NCBI GenBank assembly: GCA_046328525.1
Contig: JAXLWK010000003.1
Span: 248,001 to 312,000, forward strand
Length of the DNA: 64,000 nucleotides
Reading direction: 5' to 3'
Source of the DNA: JBDHWG01 sp046328525
GTDB taxonomy: Bacteria > Chloroflexota > Anaerolineae > Epilineales > JAHCIE01
The notes beneath the pieces were generated by a model that made no database searches, was not told the DNA's origin, and saw only the letters and a program-made list of their open reading frames with translations. Shown piece after piece: positions 24,842 to 31,727 of the stretch. Both the position numbers and the translations under genes were made by a program. Position 1 is the first letter of the stretch, and each line of letters starts with the position of its first letter.

Positions 24842-24878
24842 GGAGGAAGGACGCCGACGGCGACCCTTCCTCCTTTTT
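24842..24878 (+). terminator. Rho-independent terminator of the 23412 gene
   Basis: A 9-bp stem GGAGGAAGG (24842-24850) with CCTTCCTCC (24865-24873), followed by TTTTT (24874-24878), 20 bases after the stop codon. Confidence 0.88.
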
Positions 24879-24957
24879 CGTCAATACCCCATATTCATTT
24901 GCGCGGCGGCCGCGCCGGTCCGCGATGACTGAGCCGCGCTGCCGCCAGGAGCCTGCC

Positions 24958-25983
24958 ATGATTGATGCTGCGCCCGCCGTCCACGTCGTCCGCAATGGCG
25001 TCACCGAATCGCTGCACCATGCCGCGGTCGCGGTCGTCCAATCCGACGGAACCCTGATCTACTCCCTCGGCGATCCCGACTCCGTGACTTACCTGCGTAG
25101 CAGCGCCAAGCCGTTCCAGGCGCTGCCCATCCTCGAATGTGGCGCGTTCGACCATTTTGGCTTCGGGCCGCGTGAGCTGGCGGTCATGTGCGCCTCCCAC
25201 AGCGGGCAGTCCTACCACGTCGAGTGCGTGCAGGGCATTCTGGACCGCATCGGCAAGGGGGTCGGCGATCTTCGCTGCGGTGTCCATGCGCCCACCTACG
25301 AGCCGGCGGCCCGCGCCCTCGCGGAGACAGGCCAGGCTCCCACCGCCATCCACAACAACTGCTCCGGCAAGCACGCCGGCATGCTCGCCCTGTCGGTCTA
25401 CCTGGGTGTCGCCGACCGCGACTACCTCGATCCCAATCACCCGGTACAGCAGCTCAACAAAGCGGCGCTCGCCGACCTTGCCAGCGTGGACCCCGACGAC
25501 ATTCCGATTGCCGTGGACGGCTGCGGCGTGCCGACCTTCGCGCTGCCGCTGCGGCAGGCGGCCCACGCCTTCGCCCGCCTGCTCGACCCGTTCGACCTGG
25601 AACCGGCGCGCGTGCGGGCCATCGAGCGTGTCGTGGACGCGATGCGCGCGTATCCGGAGATGGTCGCGGGCGACCAGCGGCTGGACACCTGGCTGATGCA
25701 GACCGCGCCCAACCTGGTCACGAAGGGCGGCGCGGAAGGGTTCCAGGGGATCGGTGTCCTGCGCGACGGACAGGAGGTGCTCGGCATCGCCGTCAAGATC
25801 GCCGATGGCGACCTCGCCGGACGGGCCAAGGCCCCCGTGGTGATGGAGAGCCTGGCCCAGACGGAGAGCGTCTCCCAGGACGTGATCGAGCAAGGCCGCC
25901 ACTGGCGCTACGGCGTCGTGCGCAACCGACACCACGCGGCTGTGGCCGATGTGCGGCCTATCTTCACACTTCTGCCCGCCTAA
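24958..25983 (+). CDS. L-asparaginase of the Rhizobium type II family
   Basis: A 341-residue cytoplasmic enzyme of the family typified by the thermolabile R. etli asparaginase, unrelated to E. coli AnsA/AnsB; expected to hydrolyse Asn to Asp and ammonia. Signatures: YLRSSAKPFQALPILE (about 43-58), MCASHSGQSYHVECVQ (about 77-92; reactive Ser-Lys area), NNCSGKHAGMLAL (about 132-144; Cys-Lys pair) and DGCGVPTFALPL (about 183-194). The ATG at 24958 has AGGAG 6 bases upstream. No operon partner. Confidence 0.88.
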   Translation: MIDAAPAVHVVRNGVTESLHHAAVAVVQSDGTLIYSLGDPDSVTYLRSSAKPFQALPILECGAFDHFGFGPRELAVMCASHSGQSYHVECVQGILDRIGKGVGDLRCGVHAPTYEPAARALAETGQAPTAIHNNCSGKHAGMLALSVYLGVADRDYLDPNHPVQQLNKAALADLASVDPDDIPIAVDGCGVPTFALPLRQAAHAFARLLDPFDLEPARVRAIERVVDAMRAYPEMVAGDQRLDTWLMQTAPNLVTKGGAEGFQGIGVLRDGQEVLGIAVKIADGDLAGRAKAPVVMESLAQTESVSQDVIEQGRHWRYGVVRNRHHAAVADVRPIFTLLPA

Positions 25984-26109
25984 GCGCCCAGAAGGCCGCT
26001 TGCCAACGAAAAGCCTACGCCGCGTAACGGAGAGTCACTCTGCAACGTCATACACTACAACAAGAGAATCTCCGAAGCCGGGGGGACCGGCGAGGCTGGG
26101 AGGATACGC

Positions 26110-27630
26110 GTGCGCGCGGCTAAGCTAACAATCTGGTTGCTCTTTGTGTTTGGGCTGGGCGTCGGCGTCGTGAACTTCGAGGCGCTCCGGGGAGCGCCGA
26201 CGACAAGTGCGGCGGCCTATCCGCCGCCCGCCACGCCGAGCGCGACGCCGCCGGCGAGCGGAACCCCGGTGGTGGCGCGCGTGCATCTGTATTTCCCCTC
26301 TGTGTCTCGCGCGCCCGGCCCGGCCCCCGTTGCGCCGCAGGTCCGCATCGTCAGCGGCGATGGCTACGCCCTGGCATGGCAGCGGGTGGACGGCATGCTG
26401 GCGAACCCGCTGGCGGCGCCGTCGGTGATCGCCTACACGGTCTATGAGTCGCACGTTGGGTCGGACGGTGTGCAAGAGCGCGAGCTGGTGACGCTGCTCT
26501 CACGCGCGCCCACGGAGTCCTTCTCGGTGCCGATCAGCCCGCCCACGGTTGGTGTCAACACCTATCACGTCGTGGCGCGCAACTACCTCGCAGCGGCGAG
26601 CGGCAACGAGGTGAAGCTCCCGGCGCCGGCCCGCTTCGACGATCAGGTCGTGGATGGGCACGGCGGCGGCTACACGCTGCGCTGGTCGGCGGTGCAGGGC
26701 GCCGAGGTCTACACATTCGAGGAGGCGGTCCTCCCCTCAGCGTCGGCCGTGATTCAGTCGGCGCAGGTGGGCAAAGACACACGCCAATATGAACTGCCGC
26801 CGCACCCGCTCGGCGCGTACTGGTATCGCGTGACGGCGAAGACGGCGGACGTGGCCGTCCGCAGCGACTGGAAGGCCGTGCGATCACCGCGGCCCGGGCT
26901 GTGGGGTGTCGTGACGTACAAGGGGTCGCCGAAGTCGGGCGTGACGGTAAGCTTGATGCGCTGCACCGTGCGAAGCAGCGATTCGCGCTACTGCGACGAT
27001 GACGTGCAGCTCGACATGCTGATGACGCAGGCGGATGGCTCGTACAATTTCACGGGCGTTCCGCCGACGAGCGACCCGGCCAACCCCACGCGGCAATACA
27101 GGCTGTACATCGAGTTTGTGAATGACGATTACCCTTCGTATCTGCTGGAGTGGTTCAGCGAGTACCGCCAGTGGCCGCAGGATGCCGGCGCGGATGGCAC
27201 GGCCCAGGCGAGCAGCTTCGACATTGCGAACATCTCGCTGGTCAGCCCCGCGCCCTACGCGCTCCAACCCCTGCCGGTCACGTTTGTCTGGCAGAAGCGC
27301 GGGCTGCCGAGCGACAGCTACGGCCTAAGGTTCGACGGCGGGGACCTTTTAGCGCCGCTCTACCTGAAGTCGGTCGGGAACACGGACATGCTCGGGCCGT
27401 TCATCAAGGTGGACCCGCTCAACTTCTACACCCAGTACTGGTGGCAAGCCTGGGTCGAGATCGCGGGCCAGGGGCATGGACGCTCCTACTACGGCCGCCC
27501 GATTACATTCGTTCTCCGGCCGCCGGCGTTGGGGAAGGCCGACGTGGGGGACAGTTTGAAGTCGCACGTTGCCTCGGACTTGCCGCCGTTCAGCGCGCGT
27601 CCACCGCACCTGGAGCCGGGAGCGCAATAG
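26110..27630 (+). CDS. Large secreted beta-sandwich protein
   Basis: A 506-residue exported protein of unknown function. The GTG start is supported by GGGAGG 7 bases upstream and a signal peptide (about 1-21). A low-complexity Pro/Ala region comes next, with HLYFPSVSRAPGPAP, a pattern frequent in exported Chloroflexota proteins. After it are two fibronectin-III-like domains (about 80-180 and 185-265) and a carboxypeptidase-regulatory-like domain (about 270-340: GVVTYKGSPKSGVTVSLMRC, TQADGSYNFTGVPP). A further beta domain follows. The Trp-containing strands and absence of catalytic motifs suggest a structural or ligand-binding role. A strong terminator follows. Confidence 0.75.
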   Translation: MRAAKLTIWLLFVFGLGVGVVNFEALRGAPTTSAAAYPPPATPSATPPASGTPVVARVHLYFPSVSRAPGPAPVAPQVRIVSGDGYALAWQRVDGMLANPLAAPSVIAYTVYESHVGSDGVQERELVTLLSRAPTESFSVPISPPTVGVNTYHVVARNYLAAASGNEVKLPAPARFDDQVVDGHGGGYTLRWSAVQGAEVYTFEEAVLPSASAVIQSAQVGKDTRQYELPPHPLGAYWYRVTAKTADVAVRSDWKAVRSPRPGLWGVVTYKGSPKSGVTVSLMRCTVRSSDSRYCDDDVQLDMLMTQADGSYNFTGVPPTSDPANPTRQYRLYIEFVNDDYPSYLLEWFSEYRQWPQDAGADGTAQASSFDIANISLVSPAPYALQPLPVTFVWQKRGLPSDSYGLRFDGGDLLAPLYLKSVGNTDMLGPFIKVDPLNFYTQYWWQAWVEIAGQGHGRSYYGRPITFVLRPPALGKADVGDSLKSHVASDLPPFSARPPHLEPGAQ

Positions 27631-27664
27631 CACGGTAAGAGCGGTGTGTGCCAAACGATCTGAA

Positions 27665-27705
27665 GCATCCCCTGCCGGCCTCGGCCCGGCGGGGGATGCG
27701 TTTGT
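27665..27705 (+). terminator. Terminator of the 26110 gene
   Basis: GCATCCCC (27665-27672) pairs with GGGGATGC (27692-27699), with a further inner GCCGG/CCGGC stem, followed by GTTTGTG. Located 35 bases after the stop codon. Confidence 0.7.
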
Positions 27706-27794
27706 GTACAGGGGGGGCGCCCGCTAGAATTTGGGAATGGTTGGTGAGCGCCGACGGTTGTTCCGCATGAATCGCCATACCCCGCCGCTGGTTA

Positions 27795-27803
27795 TGCTAT
27801 AAT
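27795..27803 (+). promoter_or_regulatory. Extended -10 promoter of the sigma/anti-sigma genes
   Basis: TGC followed by consensus TATAAT (27798-27803). No good -35 at 16-18 bases. The likely start point is near 27810, before both possible start codons of the sigma gene (27828 and 27870). Confidence 0.5.
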
Positions 27804-27869
27804 CACTCCCGCGGTGCGCATGCCCTGATGGATAGGGCACGCCGCCGACGCCCCGACGAGCGCTGGGTC

Positions 27870-28427
27870 ATGGCCTACTTAAATCTGAGCGACGAAGAAC
27901 TTGTGGCGCGTTGTGCGCGCGGGGAGCGCGAGGCGCTGGCCGCGCTATATGACCGATACGCTACGCTGGTGTTCTCCCTGGTCAGCCGCATGCTGGGCGG
28001 GGGAATGACGGCGGAAGAGGTCACTCAGGATTCCTTCGTGCTGCTGTGGCGCCGCGCCGACCAGTTCTCGCCGGAACGCGGGCGGGTGTTGTCGTGGCTG
28101 ATGACGATCGCGCGCAACCGCGCGATTGATGAGCTGCGCCGACGGCAGGCCGCGCCGGAGCAGGTCGAGCTGGTGGACGCGGCGGCCGGCTATCCCGGCA
28201 TGGAAGAGCTTTCGCTTCAGCGTATGCAGATGCGTCGCGCCCTGGCGCAGCTGCCGGAGGCGCAGCGGGAAGCCCTGGAGCTTGCCTACTATGGCGGCAT
28301 GACCCAGCAGGAGGTGGCCGAGCACCTGGGCCTGCCTCTGGGGACGATCAAGACGCGTATGCGGATGGGGTTGCAGCGGCTGCGCGACGTGTTGCAGGAA
28401 AACGAGTCCGTCTCCAGGCGATCCTGA
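27870..28427 (+). CDS. ECF sigma factor (SigK-like group)
   Basis: About 185 residues. Region 2 is at about 15-85 (LAALYDRYATLVFSLVSRML, VTQDSFVLLWRRADQFSPER, LSWLMTIARNRAIDELRRRQ). Region 4 is at about 118-170 (ALAQLPEAQREALELAYYGG, TQQEVAEHLGLPLGTIKTRM). No extra C-terminal sensory domain. The start at 27870 (MAYLNLSDEELVARCARGE) is family-like; an ATG at 27828 in frame cannot be excluded and neither has a clear ribosome site. The gene is followed by its presumed anti-sigma factor, and may drive the nearby exported-protein genes. Confidence 0.92.
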   Translation: MAYLNLSDEELVARCARGEREALAALYDRYATLVFSLVSRMLGGGMTAEEVTQDSFVLLWRRADQFSPERGRVLSWLMTIARNRAIDELRRRQAAPEQVELVDAAAGYPGMEELSLQRMQMRRALAQLPEAQREALELAYYGGMTQQEVAEHLGLPLGTIKTRMRMGLQRLRDVLQENESVSRRS

Positions 28428-28520
28428 CTCCTGCACGCCGAACATACATCCGGCAGGCATGGTTCGTGCGTATTTATGAGTGCAGACGTAACAGAGCCGT
28501 CTGCTCGAGGCCGAGCTGTA

Positions 28521-29276
28521 ATGAACGAGAGTCGTTATCCTGTAGATGAAGAATTCGAGGACCGCGTCGCGGCCTACTGCCTCGGCGCGCTGTCGCCGGC
28601 GGAGACGGCGGAGGTCGAGGCCGAGCTGGCGGTATCGCCTGAGATGCGCGCCGCCGTGGCCGGGTACGACGCGGCCATCACTGCCCTGGCAGTCGCCCCG
28701 GCAATCCAGACGCCGCCGCCGCACCTGCGCGACCGTGTGCTGGCGGAGATCGGCGCGGCGCGCCCGGCCCGCGAGCGCCCGGAGGTTCGCGTCTTGCCGC
28801 CGCGCCGCGCCAGTTTCTATCTGCCGTGGCTGGCGGCGGCGGCGATGTTCGTGCTGGCTGTCCTGGCCGGGGCGCGCGCCTGGACGCTTCAGGGTGACGT
28901 GACGGACCTGCAAATGGCGCTGACCACGACGCGCACCGTCCCGATGCAGAATAGCCCGGTGGCGCCGCGCGCCCAGGGCCGCTTCTACTTAGCGCCCGAC
29001 AGCCATCGCGGCGTGCTTGTCGTCGCCGACATGCCGCCCCTCCCAGCGGACCGCGCATACCAGCTCTGGCTCGTTCGGCCCGATGGCGGGCGCGAGAGTG
29101 GTGGGACGTTTCGTGTAGATAGCGGCGGTTACGGAACTTTGCTTGTCCAGGCCCCCCAACCGATGCGGCAGTATACCGGTGTCGGTGTCACCACAGAACC
29201 GCTCGGTGGCAGCGCTGGCCCAACGACGAGCCGCCTTATCGGCGGGAGCTTCGAGCAAGTGCGCGATGAGTACTGA
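28521..29276 (+). CDS. RskA-type membrane anti-sigma factor
   Basis: About 251 residues. The N-terminal cytoplasmic anti-sigma domain (about 1-60) carries FEDRVAAYCLGALSPAETAE. A single transmembrane helix is at about 103-120 (LPWLAAAAMFVLAVLAGARA). The extracytoplasmic RskA/SigK-anti-sigma domain is at about 145-245 (GRFYLAPDSHRGVLVVADMP, LWLVRPDGGRESGGTFRV). It presumably sequesters the upstream ECF sigma until regulated proteolysis. The ATG at 28521 is chosen from the domain start; an in-frame ATG at 28476 adds 15 residues. Confidence 0.9.
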   Translation: MNESRYPVDEEFEDRVAAYCLGALSPAETAEVEAELAVSPEMRAAVAGYDAAITALAVAPAIQTPPPHLRDRVLAEIGAARPARERPEVRVLPPRRASFYLPWLAAAAMFVLAVLAGARAWTLQGDVTDLQMALTTTRTVPMQNSPVAPRAQGRFYLAPDSHRGVLVVADMPPLPADRAYQLWLVRPDGGRESGGTFRVDSGGYGTLLVQAPQPMRQYTGVGVTTEPLGGSAGPTTSRLIGGSFEQVRDEY

Positions 29277-29422
29277 TTTCGGCTCACACCGCTTCTATCG
29301 GATGCAGGAGACTAAGGGGCTTGTCTTGCTTGATGTAGCGTCATTCTTGATTTGTGTGTATAATGTGCCCCTATCAAGGCGCAAGCCTTGCGTTAGTCAC
29401 GCTATATCAAGGAGGACATCAC

Positions 29423-29746
29423 ATGGTTTCGCGCAAGACAATTGTCCTGGTCGTTCTCGCCCTCGCCCTGGCGCTCGTGTTCGCCTCGGTCGTGTCGGCC
29501 CAGGTGGCTCCGCCCACCGTGCCGATGACCGGCGTCTCCGCGCCAGCCCAGGCGACGGCGGCCGCGACCCCGCGCGTGGTGGCGACGGTCTCCTCGGCCG
29601 TCGTGGCGGCTGCGACGGCCCGGCCGGCGGCGCTGCCCACCACCGGTGGCGATGTCAGCTCGGACATGAGCTTCTTCTGGGTGATCGTGGCCGTTGGTGG
29701 CCTGCTCGCCGCGGGCGGTCTGCTCCTGCGCCGCGCCCGCGCGTAA
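29423..29746 (+). CDS. Small LPXTG-anchored surface protein
   Basis: A 107-residue exported protein. Signal peptide at about 1-26 (MVSRKTIVLVVLALALALVF, ASVVSAQ), an Ala/Thr/Val-rich low-complexity body (about 27-69), then a sortase-type tail: LPTTGG at 71-76, hydrophobic helix (about 82-101) and RRARA. The same signal peptide and almost the same tail occur in the 30009 protein, so the two are paralogues with different bodies. RBS AAGGAGG is ideal. A TATAAT at 29359-29364 may be its -10 but the -35 is poor. No sortase gene is in the window. Function unknown. Confidence 0.8.
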   Translation: MVSRKTIVLVVLALALALVFASVVSAQVAPPTVPMTGVSAPAQATAAATPRVVATVSSAVVAAATARPAALPTTGGDVSSDMSFFWVIVAVGGLLAAGGLLLRRARA

Positions 29747-29778
29747 GCTTCACCCCGAACCTGTCCCCAAGCTAAATA

Positions 29779-29825
29779 GGCTGGAAACGCACTCGCAACG
29801 CAGCGAGAGCGTCCAGCCGTTTTTT
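29779..29825 (+). terminator. Rho-independent terminator of the first LPXTG gene
   Basis: A long hairpin, GGCTGG (29779-29784) with CCAGCC (29813-29818), enclosing ACGC/GCGT and CTCGC/GCGAG stems, followed by six T (29820-29825). Confidence 0.9.
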
Positions 29826-30008
29826 GACCCTGTTGAGCGTGTCGGCGGGGCGAGGGCCGTCGTCGTGGCGCGTTAGTTGCTCTCGTAGCGGACGCACGAC
29901 AATTGAAGCTTCTGCTGTGTTGTCTGATGTTAGACGGGCATGATGCTCAAGTGTGTGGCAGGCAAGCGCCTGAAGTAACATATCGCACATCTCAAGGAGG
30001 ACGTAGAC

Positions 30009-30599
30009 ATGGTTTCCCGCAAGACGATCGTATTGGTGGCGTTGGCTCTGGTTCTGGCGCTGGTGTTCGCTTCGGTGACGTCCGCGCAAAACAGCACGGT
30101 CACTGTCCCCCTCGCTGCTGAGAACAACAGCGGACAGACGGGGACGGCGACGCTGACGGCGATGGGCGACCAGACACAGGTGGTGATCAACGTGCCGGCC
30201 GGTCCCGGCGGCGCCCCGCAGCCGGCCCACATCCACGACGGCGACTGCAAGACGCCCGGCAAGGTGGTGTGGCCGCTGACCAACGTCGTGGATGGCAAGT
30301 CCACGACAATGGTTCCGGCGAAGCTCGCCGACGTTGCGACCGGCAAGTATCTCATCAACATCCACAAGTCTGCGGCTGAAATCAGTGTCTATACGTCCTG
30401 CGGCCAGATCCCGTTGCAGGCAGGCGCGGCGGCGCAGCCCACCGCGGCGGCGGGCGCGACGGCGGCGGGCGCGACGGCGGCCACCCAGCCGGCGGCGCTG
30501 CCGACCACCGGCTCGGACATGAGCTTCTTCTGGGTCATCGTTGCGGCGGGCGCTCTCCTGGCGTTGGGCGGTCTCGTCCTGCGCCGCTCCCGCGTCTAG
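30009..30599 (+). CDS. LPXTG-anchored CHRD-like surface protein
   Basis: A 196-residue exported protein. The signal peptide (about 1-26) is nearly identical to that of the 29423 product. A beta domain at about 30-137 (TGTATLTAMGDQTQVVINVP, PAHIHDGDCKTPGKVVWPLT) resembles CHRD-type domains in the PAHIH..G.C pattern, with two Cys (DGDC, YTSC) that could form a disulfide. An Ala/Thr linker follows, then LPTTGS (164-169), a membrane helix and RRSRV. RBS AAGGAGG is present. It lies 262 bases after its paralogue and has its own terminator. Confidence 0.82.
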   Translation: MVSRKTIVLVALALVLALVFASVTSAQNSTVTVPLAAENNSGQTGTATLTAMGDQTQVVINVPAGPGGAPQPAHIHDGDCKTPGKVVWPLTNVVDGKSTTMVPAKLADVATGKYLINIHKSAAEISVYTSCGQIPLQAGAAAQPTAAAGATAAGATAATQPAALPTTGSDMSFFWVIVAAGALLALGGLVLRRSRV

Positions 30600-30636
30600 C
30601 CTCAACGCGCACTCCCCCATAGCACAGGCGGTTGGA

Positions 30637-30664
30637 GGCGCTCCCAGCACCGGGAGCGCCTTCT
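30637..30664 (+). terminator. Terminator of the second LPXTG gene
   Basis: A 9-bp stem GGCGCTCCC (30637-30645) with GGGAGCGCC (30652-30660), followed by TTCTATGTAT. Confidence 0.65.
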
Positions 30665-30776
30665 ATGTATTATAGAGCGGCGCTTTGGGGCGTTTGTGGT
30701 ACAATTGGAGGCGGCGGTTGACCTGGCCCTGGAGGGCGCGCGCGCCCGCCCGCATTCCTTTTGTTGGAGCGAGGTT

Positions 30777-31673
30777 ATGGTGCGAGTGCGAGTGCCGGCG
30801 ACAACGGCGAACCTGGGCGCTGGCTTCGACGTGCTGGGGTTATCCCTGGCTTTGTACAACGAGATTGCCGCCGCCGCCGCCGATACCCTCGTCATCACCG
30901 TCGAGGGGGAAGGCGCGGCGGAACTGCCGCGTGATGCCAGCAACCTCGTGTGGCAGGCGGCGCAGCGTGTGTTTGCCTGCGCGGGAGGGTCGCCGCCGGG
31001 CGCGCGCCTCCACATGCGCAATGCCATCCCCCTGGAAAGCGGCCTGGGATCGAGCGCGGCGGCCATCGTCGCCGGGCTGCTGCTGGGCGACGCCTTGACC
31101 GGCAGCCAGCTCGACCGCGATACGCTCCTGGCCCTGGCGATAGACATGGAAGGCCATCCGGACAACGTCGCGCCGGCGATGCTCGGCGGCCTGGTCGCCG
31201 GCGCGCGCGACGACGCGGGCCGCCCCATCGTGCGGCGGCTCACCGTCGCGCCGCTCAAGGCGGTGGTCGTGATGCCGGAGGCGCGGCTGTCCACGGCGGC
31301 GGCGCGGCAAGCGCTGCCGAGCGCCGTTCCCCACGCCGACGCGGTGTTCAACCTGGGCCACCTGGCGCTGACGATCGCGGCGTTCCAGGACGGCGACTAT
31401 GCCCTTCTGGCGCAGGCCATGGCCGACCGCCTGCATCAGCCCTACCGGGCGCCCCTTGTGGCGGGTCTGGCCGAGGCGCTGGCTGCGGCCAGGGCGACGG
31501 GCGCAGCGGCGGCGATTTCCGGCGCCGGACCGGCGGTGGTCGCGTTTGCCGCCGATGGTTACGCCGAGCTGGTGGACTGTATCACCGCATGTTTCGCCCG
31601 CGTGGGCTGTGGCGCTCGTGCGTGGGTGCTTGACATCGGGGAGGGGGCGCGCGTCGAGTTTCCATCGGATTGA
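30777..31673 (+). CDS. thrB: Homoserine kinase
   Basis: A 298-residue GHMP kinase phosphorylating homoserine for threonine synthesis. It starts VRVRVPATTANLGAGFDVLG (family N-terminus), has the ATP-binding glycine/Ser loop IPLESGLGSSAAAIVAGLLL (about 82-101), GHPDNVAPAMLGGLV (about 130-144) and the C-terminal ISGAGPAVVAF. The ATG at 30777 has GGAG upstream and the correct N-terminus; an in-frame start at 30696 would add an unrelated extension. No thrA or thrC is visible nearby. Confidence 0.94.
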   Translation: MVRVRVPATTANLGAGFDVLGLSLALYNEIAAAAADTLVITVEGEGAAELPRDASNLVWQAAQRVFACAGGSPPGARLHMRNAIPLESGLGSSAAAIVAGLLLGDALTGSQLDRDTLLALAIDMEGHPDNVAPAMLGGLVAGARDDAGRPIVRRLTVAPLKAVVVMPEARLSTAAARQALPSAVPHADAVFNLGHLALTIAAFQDGDYALLAQAMADRLHQPYRAPLVAGLAEALAAARATGAAAAISGAGPAVVAFAADGYAELVDCITACFARVGCGARAWVLDIGEGARVEFPSD

Positions 31674-31698
31674 CCAGAGCGATGACCTGAATTAGAAT
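31670..31698 (+). promoter_or_regulatory. Promoter of recG overlapping the thrB stop codon
   Basis: TTGACC (31670-31675), 17-bp spacer, TAGAAT (31693-31698). The -35 includes the thrB TGA. The predicted start is about 22 bases before the recG ATG. Confidence 0.6.
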
Positions 31699-31727
31699 CA
31701 AGTCTATGGACCGCTGAAGGATAGGGC

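Noticed and set aside
26065..26110. CTCCGAAGCCGGGGGGACCG region upstream of 26110 as a possible riboswitch
   Set aside because: It does not match the conserved core of the c-di-GMP, cobalamin or Moco riboswitches that I know.
29330..29364. A normal sigma-70 promoter TTGATG...TATAAT before the first LPXTG gene
   Set aside because: The spacer is 23 bases, too long; only the -10 is plausible.
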